Source of the DNA: JACCZX01 sp963786295
GTDB taxonomy: Bacteria > Pseudomonadota > Gammaproteobacteria > Burkholderiales > Burkholderiaceae_F
Direction: 5' to 3'
Length of the DNA: 64,000 bases
Assembly: GCA_963786295.1 (NCBI GenBank)
Contig: CAWAYV010000027.1
Location: 304,236-368,235 of the forward strand
Position numbers and translations under genes: made by a program. Numbering within the stretch: position 1 is the first letter of the stretch; each line of letters opens with the position of its first letter. Positions 35,544 through 45,236 of this stretch are shown here, in pieces. The notes under the pieces were generated by a model. The model had not been told where the DNA came from. It worked only from the letters and a program-made list of their open reading frames with translations, and made no database searches.

Positions 35544-36560
35544 GTGCTCTCAGACCCAGCCAGTGACGGGCATCAGCCGACGGATGCGCTGCGGATCGAG
35601 CCCAGCGACGATCCCTGGTTAGTGGCCGATGTCGGTGGCACCCACGCCCGCATCGGTGTTTATCAGCCAACTTTGGGGCTGCAGCAACCGATGCGCTTCG
35701 CCAACGACCTGTTTCCGTCGATGCCAGCGCTGTTCGACGAGTATCGCCGCCGCACTTCGTTGTCGGCGTCGCGCATGCTGCTTGCGATCGCGCTGCCGGA
35801 GACAAGCCTAACGCTGAAAATGACGAACCGCGCGTGGCACGTTGATCCGCATGAATTGCGACAGCAATCTCGGCTGCGCCAGCTGTACGTCGTGAACGAT
35901 TTTGCGGCGGCTGTCGCGGCTGTTCCGAGGCTCGGCGACGCGCAACTGCAGACTGTGCAGCCCGGGACCGAGTCGTCAGGTCCTATCGTGCTGCTCGGAC
36001 CGGGCACCGGACTCGGCGTCGCGGCCGCGCTGCGCATTGACGATCGATGGCGCGTTTTGCCTAGCGAGGCTGGACACATGAGCGTCGGCTCCGGCGATGC
36101 GAAGATTGACGCGATCGTCGACCGGGCGCGCGAGAGCCGTGGCCGGGTGTCGTGGGAGCGCCTCTTAAGCGGGCCTGGCCTGGCGTGGCTCGACGCCGAA
36201 CTCAATGGGACAGCGTTGATGTCCGCGGCCGATGTCGCGCAGCGCGCGCTGAGCGGCCACCAGGCGTCGCTTGAAACGCTGCACCTTTTCAGTCATTGCC
36301 TCGGTGAATTTGCAGGCGATGTATGCCTGGCGATGCGTGCGCTCGGCGGCGTTTACTTGACCGGTGGAGTGCTGGATGGCATGGAGCAGGGTTTTTCGAT
36401 TGACCGGTTTCTGTCGGGGTTTCGGTCGAAGGGCCGCTTCGAAGCGATGCTGCGCCAGGTTGCAGTCCGGCGTGTGCTGGCGCACGACCTCGGGCTGCTC
36501 GGTGCAGTGGCGATAGTCAAGGGAGACGCGATCGTGCCTGGGTTAAGGGTGTGCGAATGA
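35544..36560 (+). CDS. glk: Glucokinase
   Basis: ATP-dependent glucokinase of the bacterial Glk family, about 338 residues from GTG 35544. ADVGGTHARIGVY is the phosphate-binding loop. LYVVNDFAAAVAAVP, LLGPGTGLGVAAAL and PSEAGHMSVGSGDAKI (glucose-binding Glu/His region) follow, and LGGVYLTGGVLDGM is the second adenosine motif. The start is uncertain: ATG 35472 and TTG 35436 are in frame but lack good ribosome sites. It opens the operon glk-GH15-otsA-otsB, all joined by start/stop overlaps, and would supply glucose 6-phosphate for trehalose synthesis. Confidence 0.9.
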   Translation: MLSDPASDGHQPTDALRIEPSDDPWLVADVGGTHARIGVYQPTLGLQQPMRFANDLFPSMPALFDEYRRRTSLSASRMLLAIALPETSLTLKMTNRAWHVDPHELRQQSRLRQLYVVNDFAAAVAAVPRLGDAQLQTVQPGTESSGPIVLLGPGTGLGVAAALRIDDRWRVLPSEAGHMSVGSGDAKIDAIVDRARESRGRVSWERLLSGPGLAWLDAELNGTALMSAADVAQRALSGHQASLETLHLFSHCLGEFAGDVCLAMRALGGVYLTGGVLDGMEQGFSIDRFLSGFRSKGRFEAMLRQVAVRRVLAHDLGLLGAVAIVKGDAIVPGLRVCE

Positions 36561-38342
36561 AGGCGCCGTTGCTCGATCTTGCGATTATCGGTAATTCGCG
36601 CATCGGTGCGCTGATCGACGCCGCGGCAAGTGTCGTGTGGATGTGCGTGCCGCGCTTTGACGGCGATCCGATGTTCTGCGCACTGCTCGACAACAATAGT
36701 GCCGGCGGCCGCTTTGACGTCACCCTCGAGAATGGCGGGGCCGTCGAGCAGGCGTACATCACCAACACGGCGATCCTGCGCACGGTGATGGAGGACTCAG
36801 CTGGCGGCAAGCTGGAGCTGCTGGATTTCGCGCCGCGCCATTACCAGCATGGGCGCATGTTCAATCCGGTCACGCTGGTTCGCATCGCGCGCAGGCTGGC
36901 CGGTCGTCCGCGCATACGCGTTCGATTCACTCCGCGCTGCGATAACGGACAGGGCAAGCCCGACATCACCTTCGGCAGTCACCATATTCGGGCTGCGAAT
37001 CCGTCGTATCCGATGCGCCTGACGACTGACGCGCCGGTCACTCACGTGATCGAAAGCAACGCGTTTCTGCTGCTCGACAGCTACACGTTCATCTTGGGTC
37101 CGGATGAGACGTTGCAGGGCAGCCCTGCATCGAGCGGCGCTCACATGCTCGAGGAAACCGAGCGCTACTGGCACCGCTGGGTGCGCAATCTTGCAGTCCC
37201 CTTCGAGTGGCAGGACGCGGTGATACGTGCTGCCATCACGCTGAAGCTCAATACGTACGACGACACCGGCGGCATCATCGCTGCGATGACGACGTCGATA
37301 CCGGAAGCACCCGGAACGACTCGCAACTGGGATTACCGCCATTGCTGGCTGCGCGATGCGTACTTCGTTGTCAATGCGCTCAACCGGCTCGGTGTCACCG
37401 GGTCGCTCGAGCGGTATCTGCGCTATATCGAGGAAATACTCGCCGCCGAGGGCGCGGCCCATCTGCAGCCCGTTTACGGCGTGAGCGGCGTGCGTGATCT
37501 GACCGAGCAGATCGCTCCAGGGCTCGCCGGTTATCTTGGGCTCGGCCCGGTGCGCGTGGGCAATCAGGCGTACGAGCAGCTTCAACACGACGTCTACGGC
37601 TCGGTCGTACTGGGCGCTTCGCACGCTTTTTTTGATCGGCGCATCGTGCGGCGCGCCGATCAAGTCTTGTTCCGACAACTCGAAGAACTGGGCCAGCGTG
37701 CATTTCTGTCGTATGCGGTTCCGGACTCCGGACTTTGGGAATTTCGCGGCAGGCGCGAGGTCCATACGTTCTCGGCCGCAATGTGCTGGGCCGCGTGTGA
37801 CCGCCTGCGGCGCATCGCGCAGCACTTGGGTGATGCAGACCGTGCCGAGTTCTGGCGCAGTCGCGCCGAAGCGATTCATCGCGACGTCTGCGAGCGCGCC
37901 TTTGTGCCCGAGATCCAGGCGTTCGCTTCCGCCTTTGACGGCCGCTCGCTCGACGCCAGCGTGCTGATGCTGAGCGAGATCGGCTTCTTGCCGGCCGCGA
38001 GATCCGCGCATGCGCTCTACCGTTGAGGCGATCGAGCAGCATCTTCGACGGGGTGATTTCGTTCTCCGTTACGACCGCGAAGACGATTTCGGCATCCCTT
38101 CGACCGCTTTCATCGTGTGCACTTTCTGGTTGATTCAGGCACTCGCCTTGCAGGGGGATCACCGGCGGGCACGCGAACAGTTCGAAAAACTGCTGGCGTG
38201 CCGCAATCGCCTTGGGCTTTTATCGGAGGACATCGACATCAACACGGGCGAGCTATGGGGCAACTTTCCGCAGACCTACAGCATGGTCGGCATCATCATG
38301 TGCGCGATGCGATTGAGCTCGCGCTGGGATGAAGCGTTTTGA
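36557..38342 (+). CDS. Glycoside hydrolase family 15 protein (one frame break)
   Basis: GH15 enzyme of about 595 residues; the family contains glucoamylases, glucodextranases and some trehalases. LAIIGNSRIGALIDAAASVVWMCVPRFDGDPMFCALLD is the N-terminal beta-domain signature. TTSIPEAPGTTRNWDYRHCWLRDAYF holds the first catalytic-site residues, and after the break DINTGELWGNFPQTYSMVGII is the C-terminal catalytic region. The frame breaks near 38008-38015, passing to RMRSTVEAIEQHL. The ATG overlaps the glk stop and the stop overlaps otsA. In this operon a trehalase or maltodextrin-hydrolysing role feeding Glk is plausible; this is inferred. Confidence 0.9.
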
Positions 38343-40573
38343 TCCGCTCGATCCGTCTCTCGTTGCGCTTCATCATTCCGCTCGCACTGGTGATGCTGGC
38401 AGCGGCGTACGTCGCGGTACCGGTGGTCGATTCGTTCGCTCTACGCTGGTTCATGCGCGACCTCGACACACGCGCCCAGCTGTTCGGTTCGACGCTCGAA
38501 GAGCCGCTCGCGCAAGCCGTCACCGATAAGGCATGGGAACGCGTGGACGCGGTCCTGAATCGCGCCAGTCGAGATGAGCGTCTGTACGGGATGGCGCTAT
38601 GCGGACCGGATAACAAGGTACTGCGCCGTACCAATTCGCTGCCATCCTCGATCGATTGCGATTTGATACGCAACGTCCAGCCGGGACGCGGTTACAGCCT
38701 GGGCCGGGGCAAGGGCAGGTTGCATATCACCGCGGTGCCCGTGCCAGCGGTGGGCGCTGGCGCGACGCTGATGATTGTGCACGACATGAGCTTTGTCGAC
38801 CAACGCAGCGAAGATACGCGTCTCGGAGTGGTGCTGCTGTTCACCGGGCTCGGGATCGTGCTGGCGCTGATTACCTTACTGATTGCGCATATGAGTTGGC
38901 GTGGCTGGCTCGCCGGGGTGCGGGCGATGTTGCAGGGCGACGGCGTCATTCGTCCATTTTCGCAACCAAGGCCGGAGTTGCAACCGCTGGTAGGCGATCT
39001 GCGCACGATGCTGCGCGATCTGCGCAACGAGCGCCGGTCGCACGACGTCGGCACGATCACGTGGACGCCGGCGGCGTTGCGTTCGTTGCTGAACGATCGG
39101 CTGCGTGGCGACGAAATCATCGTCGTGTCCAATCGCGAGCCCTACATTCACGTGCGCGGCGTTAACAGCACGGAAGTGCTGCGCCCCGCGAGCGGGCTGG
39201 TGACTGCGGTCGAGCCGGTGATGCGAGCCTGCTCGGGAACCTGGATAGCACATGGCAGCGGCTCGGCCGATCGCGAGAACGTCGACAAAAACGATCATCT
39301 GCAGGTGCCGCCAGGGAATCCTTCCTACACGCTGCGCCGCATTTGGCTGACGCGCGAACAGGAAAACGGTTACTACTACGGCTTCGCGAACGAAGGATTG
39401 TGGCCGCTATGCCATATCGCGCACGTGCGCCCGGTCTTTCGCGACGGCGACTGGGCTCAATACCGAGCGGTCAACGAACGCTTTGCCGACGCCGTGGTTG
39501 AGGAAGCGAAGACGCCCGATCCAGTCGTTCTTGTGCACGACTATCACCTTGCATTGGTGCCGAGGCTGATCCGGTCGCGGCTGCCACGCGCCACTGTCAT
39601 CACCTTCTGGCATATTCCCTGGCCGAATTCCGAATCGTTCGGGATCTGCCCGTGGCGTAACGAGATACTCGACGGCCTGCTCGGCAGCACCATCGTCGGG
39701 TTTCACACGCGCTATCACTGCAACAACTTCCTGCAGACGGTCGACCGCTTTCTCGAAGCTCGCATCGACTATGAGGATTCAACGGTTTCGTTCGGTGGCC
39801 ACTTGACGCAGATCGAGAGCTTCCCGATCTCGATCGCCTGGCCCGAAGCTTCAGCGGCCCGGCTTCCAGTGGATGAATGCCGGCAATTGATTCGCCAGCG
39901 CCTGAGCGTTCCAGCCGATCAGGTGCTGCTACTCGGACTCGATCGGCTTGACTACACAAAGGGGATCATCGAGCGGCTGCGCGCGGTCGAGCGTCTGTTC
40001 GAGATGCATCCGCAATGGATCGGACGTATAACCTTCGTTCAGATTGCGGCGCCAAGCCGATCATCGCTGGACGAGTATCAACGCTTCGAGAGCCAGGTGC
40101 GAATGCTCGCTGAGAGCATCAACCGCCGCTTTGGCAATGCTGCCTATCAACCGGTTGCGCTTTTGATTGAACATCACAACGCAGAGGCGGTCCAGGTCTA
40201 TTACCGCGCGGCCGACGTCTGCGTGGTCACCAGTTTGCACGACGGGATGAACCTGGTCGCCAAGGAGTTCGTCGCGGCGCGCGACGATGACGCTGGCGTA
40301 CTCGTCCTGAGCCAGTTTGCCGGCGCCGCGAGCGAGCTGCATGAGGCGCTGATCGTGAACCCTTATCACGTCGAGGAAGTCGCTGAGACGTTGAATCGAG
40401 CGCTCACCATGCCGGCGTCCGAACAGCGCGAGCGCATGACGGCGCTGCGCCAGTCCGTGCGGGAGTTCAACGTCTATCGTTGGGCGGGCCGCATGCTGCT
40501 CGAAGCGGCACGGTTCCGGCAACGCGAGCGCATTGCCGAGCGGATCGGCGAGGGAGTCGCGGAGCCGGCATGA
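38339..40573 (+). CDS. otsA: Trehalose-6-phosphate synthase with N-terminal two-TM sensor-like module
   Basis: GT20 glycosyltransferase that makes trehalose 6-phosphate from a nucleotide-glucose and glucose 6-phosphate; here 744 residues instead of about 460-480. The extra N-terminus has a transmembrane helix (about 10-31), an extracytoplasmic stretch (about 32-160), a second helix (about 165-187) and a HAMP-like linker (to about 240). The catalytic part starts at IIVVSNREPYIHV, then VLVHDYHLALVPRLIR, FWHIPWPNSESFGI, GFHTRYHCNNFL, LGLDRLDYTKGI and SLHDGMNLVAKEFVA. TTG start overlaps the GH15 stop. A glucosylglycerol-phosphate synthase activity is an alternative, but adjacency to otsB favours trehalose. 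Confidence 0.9.
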   Translation: MIRSIRLSLRFIIPLALVMLAAAYVAVPVVDSFALRWFMRDLDTRAQLFGSTLEEPLAQAVTDKAWERVDAVLNRASRDERLYGMALCGPDNKVLRRTNSLPSSIDCDLIRNVQPGRGYSLGRGKGRLHITAVPVPAVGAGATLMIVHDMSFVDQRSEDTRLGVVLLFTGLGIVLALITLLIAHMSWRGWLAGVRAMLQGDGVIRPFSQPRPELQPLVGDLRTMLRDLRNERRSHDVGTITWTPAALRSLLNDRLRGDEIIVVSNREPYIHVRGVNSTEVLRPASGLVTAVEPVMRACSGTWIAHGSGSADRENVDKNDHLQVPPGNPSYTLRRIWLTREQENGYYYGFANEGLWPLCHIAHVRPVFRDGDWAQYRAVNERFADAVVEEAKTPDPVVLVHDYHLALVPRLIRSRLPRATVITFWHIPWPNSESFGICPWRNEILDGLLGSTIVGFHTRYHCNNFLQTVDRFLEARIDYEDSTVSFGGHLTQIESFPISIAWPEASAARLPVDECRQLIRQRLSVPADQVLLLGLDRLDYTKGIIERLRAVERLFEMHPQWIGRITFVQIAAPSRSSLDEYQRFESQVRMLAESINRRFGNAAYQPVALLIEHHNAEAVQVYYRAADVCVVTSLHDGMNLVAKEFVAARDDDAGVLVLSQFAGAASELHEALIVNPYHVEEVAETLNRALTMPASEQRERMTALRQSVREFNVYRWAGRMLLEAARFRQRERIAERIGEGVAEPA

Positions 40574-41472
40574 GCCCTCAACACGGCCGCTCGAAAGAGG
40601 GCGCGGTCCCCGTGGGAGGGGCCGCGCGCAACGCGAGGGAGCAAATGAGCCCGCTTGGCGGGACGGCGCGCAGCGCCAAGGGTGCATCAACGATTCGGCC
40701 GCTGCTGTCCGCTGCCGGAGAGGCCGACCTTGCCACGCTCGCTACCGCGCGGTCGCTGTACGCGTTTGATTTCGACGGAACGCTCGCACCGATTGTCGCC
40801 TCGCCCGATCGGGCGCGAATCACGGCGCCCATGAGCCGTCTGCTGGTCGCGCTGGCGCGCCAGGCGCCGGTGGCGGTGATTTCGGGCCGCAGCCGTAGCG
40901 ATCTGCGGATGCGTCTACCGAGTGATTTGTTGCACATTGTCGGCAATCACGGCAACGAAAGCGAAGCTGAGTTCGCCGACGAGTTGGAACAGCGCCGGCT
41001 GGTGGCGACATGGCGTCGCCAGTTGGAGACGCTGCTCAGCGGCGCGGCATCGCGCGGGATATTGATCGAAGACAAAGGCTTGTCGCTATCGCTCCATTAC
41101 CGGCTAGCCGCCGATCGCGATCAGGCGCACTCAGCAGCTAGTAAGGCGATCGAGCAGCTGACGCCGGCTCCGCTGGTTATCGGCGGCAAAATGGTGATCA
41201 ACCTGCTGCCGCAAACGGCGCGCACGAAGCTCGAAGCGTTGCAGGAGCTCGCCACGCGCGAACAGGCACGGCGGGTTCTTTTCGTCGGCGACGACGACAC
41301 CGACGAACTCGTCTTCGAACGCGCGCCGCCCGAGTGGATCACCGTCCGCGTGGCTCACTGGAACGGCAGCCGCGCACGATACTTTCTGCATCAACAGTCC
41401 AACGTGACCGTGCTGCTCGATCTGTTGCTGCGCAATCTACGGCTGCGGGCTCGGCAAGCAGTGAAAGGGTAG
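40570..41472 (+). CDS. otsB: Trehalose-6-phosphate phosphatase with unusual N-terminal extension
   Basis: HAD-superfamily phosphatase that releases trehalose from its phosphate, 300 residues from ATG 40570 (ATGA overlap with otsA). Catalytic motif I is YAFDFDGTLAPI, motif II VAVISGRSRSDL, and motif IV LFVGDDDTDELVFE. The first 45 residues are low-complexity (VGGAARNARE, LGGTARSAKG) and are encoded by two imperfect copies of a GC-rich repeat at about 40604-40690. An in-frame ATG at 40645 is an alternative start within the repeat. Confidence 0.92.
   Translation: MSPQHGRSKEGAVPVGGAARNAREQMSPLGGTARSAKGASTIRPLLSAAGEADLATLATARSLYAFDFDGTLAPIVASPDRARITAPMSRLLVALARQAPVAVISGRSRSDLRMRLPSDLLHIVGNHGNESEAEFADELEQRRLVATWRRQLETLLSGAASRGILIEDKGLSLSLHYRLAADRDQAHSAASKAIEQLTPAPLVIGGKMVINLLPQTARTKLEALQELATREQARRVLFVGDDDTDELVFERAPPEWITVRVAHWNGSRARYFLHQQSNVTVLLDLLLRNLRLRARQAVKG
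40604..40690 (+). repeat. Two imperfect copies of a ~40-bp GC-rich repeat, translated into OtsB
   Basis: A unit containing GGGGCCGCGCGCAACGCGAG (in about 40608-40648) is followed by a similar unit containing GGGACGGCGCGCAGCGCCAA (in about 40649-40689). The aligned units share most positions, and the second has a small inverted repeat, GGCGC-GCA-GCGCC. They encode GGAARNARE and GGTARSAKG ahead of the OtsB catalytic domain. The sequence looks like a dispersed extragenic-type element captured at the 5' end of a gene; no other copy was noticed in the window. Confidence 0.45.
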
Positions 41473-41517
41473 GCGTGCTCGAAGCACTCCTTGCGTGAAC
41501 ACGACGCCTGATCGCGG

Positions 41518-41820
41518 CTAGCCAGCGAGCAACGATTCAACCTCAGGATGCCGCCGCACCCACGCGCTCACGAACGAGCACACCGGGAGCACGTCCAGCC
41601 CGTTTTGTTTTGCGTAATCGAAGGCGGCGCGCACCAGCATCGATGCAAAGCCACGCCGTTCGAGCTGCGGCGGCACTTCGGTGTGCACCAGCATCATCGT
41701 GTCGCCGTGCATGCGATAGTCGCAGCGGCATAGCAGGTTGTCGACAGTTGTCTCAAAACGCCTCGACGCAGCGTTGTGCCTGATCTCAATACTGGCGCTT
41801 CCGACCGACGAGCTCGCCAT
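41518..41820 (-). CDS. GNAT family N-acetyltransferase (YidJ/Gtn-like)
   Basis: Small acetyltransferase-like protein of 100 residues in the COG2388 group. HTEVPPQLERRGFASMLVRAAFDYAKQNGLDVLPVCSFVSAWVRRHPE covers the acetyl-CoA binding loop and the conserved C-terminal CxFV-x4-RHPE pattern. Possible metabolite or protein acetylation; substrate unknown. It lies 22 bp after the stop of the helicase gene on the same strand and may be co-transcribed. Confidence 0.88.
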   Translation of the reverse strand: MASSSVGSASIEIRHNAASRRFETTVDNLLCRCDYRMHGDTMMLVHTEVPPQLERRGFASMLVRAAFDYAKQNGLDVLPVCSFVSAWVRRHPEVESLLAG

Positions 41821-41841
41821 TGCAGCCTCCGAGGCGCAAGA

Positions 41842-43303
41842 TTAGCGCCCGCGGCGGTGCGATGGTTGCAGGAGTCCCGGAATGTTGGTGCGCACCGTCG
41901 ACGCATTGTCGATCGGACGTCGTGGTTGCGGCGCCGGACGCGGATGCTTCGGCTTGGCATGAGCCTCCGCCGTTCGCGCGGGTCCACCGTTCGACTTCGA
42001 AGAAGGCTGTTGACGGGGGGTCTGCGCAGCGGTGTTTTTGCGCTGCTGACCTTGCGACGAGCGGCGCGGAGTGGAAGGGTGCTGACGATCGCGTTGCCCG
42101 TAGTCCATTTTTCCCTTGGCCTCTTTGGCGCACGATCGGTTCGGCGCGCTCGTGCGGATTCGGCTCGAAGCCGGCGACGATCTCGCGCGGTACCTGGCGC
42201 CGAATCACTCTCTCGATATCGGTCAGCAGCGGCTTATCGTCGGCGCACACCAACGAGATTGCCTCGCCCGTTGCCCCGGCGCGGCCGGTACGCCCGATCC
42301 GATGCACGTAGTCCTCGGGCACATGCGGCAGATCGAAGTTGATAACGTGCGGCAGCTGTTCGATATCCAATCCTCGCGCAGCGATATCGGTGGCGACGAG
42401 TGCCTGTAACGCACCGCTCTTGAATTCGCTAAGCGCACGGGTGCGGGCGCCCTGACTCTTGTTGCCGTGAATCGCAAGTGCCGTGACGCCGTGCTTGTTC
42501 AGAAACTCCGCCAACCGGTTCGCCCCGTGCTTCGTGCGCGTGAATATCAGCAATTGAAACCAATTGTTGGTGGTGATCATGTGCGCAAGGAGTTCTGATT
42601 TGCGGCCGCGATCGACCAGCACGACTTTCTGCGTGGTCGCATCGACGGTGGAATTGCGCGCGGCCACCTGCACCATCGCGGGATTCCTTAACAAAGAGGC
42701 TGCGAGCGCGCGGATCTCGTCCGAAAAGGTGGCCGAAAACAGCAACGTTTGCCGAGTCTTCGGCAGCAGCGCGAAGACGCGCTTCATATCGGGCAAGAAC
42801 CCCATGTCGAGCATGCGATCGGCTTCGTCGAGCACCAGCACCTCGACTTGCGATAAATCGACCGTGCGCTGACCGACGTGATCGAGTAGCCGCCCGGGTG
42901 TCGCCACGACGATGTCGACACCGCGCTTCAGCGCCGTGATCTGCGGGTTGATCGATACGCCTCCGTAGATGATCGCGGCGCTGGCTTTACTGTGCTTGCC
43001 GTAGTCGCGCACGCTCTCTCCGACCTGGGCCGCGAGCTCGCGCGTGGGTGTCAGGATCAGTACGCGAACCGGTTTGCGCGATTTGCCGGCGAGTGCGGGT
43101 CGCGTCGCTAACCCTTGCAAGATCGGCAAAACAAAGCCTGCCGTCTTGCCGGTGCCGGTTTGTGCGCCCGCGAGCAGGTCGCCGCCGGATAACACGGCCG
43201 GAATCGCCTGCTGTTGAATTGCGGTCGGCGTGGTGTAACCCAGTTCGGACACAGCGCGAACCAGTGCCTCGGACAAGCCGAGGGCTTCAAATGACGAATT
43301 CAA
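41842..43303 (-). CDS. rhlE: DEAD-box RNA helicase (RhlE type), one frame break in the tail
   Basis: ATP-dependent RNA helicase of about 487 residues. Motifs in order: Q motif (LGYTTPTAIQQQAIP), I (AGAQTGTGKTAGF), Ia (PTRELAAQV), Ib (TPGRL), II (VLDEADRMLDMGF), III (LFSATF), IV-V (LLIFTRTKHGANRLAEFL, VATDIAARGLDI) and VI (YVHRIGRTGRAG). The start is a TTG at 43303 with AGGAG 7 bp upstream, giving LNSSFEALGLS. The frame breaks in the A5 tract at 42108-42112; beyond it a basic, Gln/Arg/Pro-rich tail (MDYGQRDRQHPSTPRRSSQG) ends at 41842. Confidence 0.92.
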
Positions 43304-43551
43304 AATGGATCTCCTGAGCACGGCCTGGCGCGACACCATCGGCATCGCAGAACCGGTTCAGGCGAATGCGAACACTACAAAAAGTTCGAGGGAGCTTTGG
43401 TCTAGCAACAACCACAACCGCGAGGGGAGGGTGCGAACCGGAACACACAGCACCACAATCCGAAGCGGATGATACATGCGTTGCGGTAATCTCGCCGCTC
43501 GCCGTAGTCCTCATTGCTCCCTCCTAATTTGCACTTAATTCGGCAGATTCA
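43304..43551. other. Intergenic region between helicase and ettA
   Basis: A 248-bp gap between divergent genes. It must contain both promoters and leaders. No good sigma-70 pair, hairpin-plus-T-tract or RNA gene was recognised. The stretch GCTCCCTCC about 30 bp before the ettA ATG is on the wrong strand to act as a ribosome site. Confidence 0.4.
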
Positions 43552-45219
43552 ATGGCTCAGTACGTCTATTCGATGATCCGCGTGGGCAAAGTCGTCCCGC
43601 CAAAGCGCGAGATTCTGAAGAATATTTCCCTCAGTTTTTTCCCCGGCGCGAAGATCGGAGTGTTGGGTTTGAACGGCTCTGGCAAATCGACGTTGCTGCG
43701 AATCATGGCGGGCCTCGATCATGAAATCGAAGGCGATGCCGTGCCGATGCCGGGCATCAAGATCGGATATTTGCCGCAAGAGCCGCTGCTCGACGCCACG
43801 AGCACCGTTAAGCAGGAGGTCGAAGCCGGACTCGGTGAATCGCTGCAGGCGAAGCAAAAACTCGAAGAGATTTACGCCGCGTACGCGGAGCCCGACGCTG
43901 ATTTCGATCAGTTGGCGGCTGAGCAAGCCAAGTACGAAGCAATTCTGGCGACGACAGGCCAGGACACTGAGCATCAAATGGAAATCGCGGCCGACGCTCT
44001 GCGCTTGCCACCATGGGACGCGGTCCTTGGCACGCTATCGGGCGGCGAAAAGCGGCGGGTCGCGTTGTGCAAGCTGTTGCTTTCGAAGCCTGACATGCTG
44101 CTGCTCGACGAACCGACCAACCATTTGGATGCCGAAAGCGTTGATTGGCTCGAGCAGTTTCTACTGCGCTTTTCAGGTACGGTCGTGGCGGTCACGCATG
44201 ATCGCTACTTTCTCGACAACGCCGCTGAGTGGATTCTCGAGCTCGATCGCGGGCGCGGGATTCCTTACAAAGGCAACTACAGCGCGTGGCTCCAACAGAA
44301 GGAGGAGCGCCTCGAGCGTGAATCCAAGCAGGAAGACGCGCGCGTCAAGACGATGAAGTCCGAGCTCGAATGGGTGCGGCAAAACGCGAAGGGCAGGCAG
44401 GCCAAGAGCAAGGCGCGTCTGGCACGGTTCGACGAGCTATCCTCGTACGAGCATCAGACGCGCAACGAAACGCAGGAAATTTTCATCCCGGTCGCCGAGC
44501 GGTTGGGCGACAAGGTGATCGAGTTCGACGGCGTGTCCAAAGGCTACGGGGACCGCGTGCTGATCGATAACCTCACCCTCAGCGTGCCGGCGGGTGCGAT
44601 CGTCGGCATCATCGGACCCAACGGTGCGGGCAAGTCGACGCTGTTTCGCATGATCACCGGCAAGGAAAAGCCCGATGCCGGCGAGATCGTTATCGGCCCG
44701 ACCGTGCGCATGGCGTCGGTCGATCAGTTCCGCGACGCGCTGCCGAACGACAAGAGTGTGTGGGATGCCGTTTCCGGCGGGCTCGACGTCATCAACGTCG
44801 GCAAGTTCGAGATGGGCTCGCGTGCTTATCTTGGGCGGTTCAATTTCAAGGGCGGCGATCAGCAGAAGATCGTCGGCAACCTGTCCGGAGGAGAACGCGG
44901 TCGCTTGCATCTGGCGAAGACGCTTCTGGCCGGCGGCAATGTGCTGCTCCTTGACGAGCCGTCGAACGACCTCGATGTCGAAACCCTGCGTGCGCTGGAA
45001 GAAGCGCTGCTCGAATTCGCCGGCACGGTGCTGGTGATTTCGCACGATCGATGGTTCCTTGACCGCATTGCCACGCACATCCTGGCGGCGGAGGATGATT
45101 CGCAGTGGACTTTCTTCAACGGCAACTACCAGGAATACGAAGCGGACAAGAAGCAGCGTCTGGGAGAAGAGGGCGCACGGCCGCATCGTCCGCGCTATAA
45201 GCCGCTGGCAAGGCGGTGA
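43552..45219 (+). CDS. ettA: Energy-dependent translational throttle protein EttA (ABC-F ATPase)
   Basis: Soluble ABC-F protein of 555 residues that binds the ribosomal E site and gates early elongation according to ATP/ADP. Two nucleotide-binding domains: Walker A GLNGSGKSTLLR and GPNGAGKSTLFR, signature LSGGEKRRV and LSGGERGRL, Walker B MLLLDEPTNHLD and VLLLDEPSNDLD. The linker between (LERESKQEDARVKTMKSELEWVRQNAKGRQAKSKARLARF) and the arm region fit EttA. Length matches the family. Confidence 0.97.
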   Translation: MAQYVYSMIRVGKVVPPKREILKNISLSFFPGAKIGVLGLNGSGKSTLLRIMAGLDHEIEGDAVPMPGIKIGYLPQEPLLDATSTVKQEVEAGLGESLQAKQKLEEIYAAYAEPDADFDQLAAEQAKYEAILATTGQDTEHQMEIAADALRLPPWDAVLGTLSGGEKRRVALCKLLLSKPDMLLLDEPTNHLDAESVDWLEQFLLRFSGTVVAVTHDRYFLDNAAEWILELDRGRGIPYKGNYSAWLQQKEERLERESKQEDARVKTMKSELEWVRQNAKGRQAKSKARLARFDELSSYEHQTRNETQEIFIPVAERLGDKVIEFDGVSKGYGDRVLIDNLTLSVPAGAIVGIIGPNGAGKSTLFRMITGKEKPDAGEIVIGPTVRMASVDQFRDALPNDKSVWDAVSGGLDVINVGKFEMGSRAYLGRFNFKGGDQQKIVGNLSGGERGRLHLAKTLLAGGNVLLLDEPSNDLDVETLRALEEALLEFAGTVLVISHDRWFLDRIATHILAAEDDSQWTFFNGNYQEYEADKKQRLGEEGARPHRPRYKPLARR

Positions 45220-45236
45220 TCGGTGAGGACAGAGCA

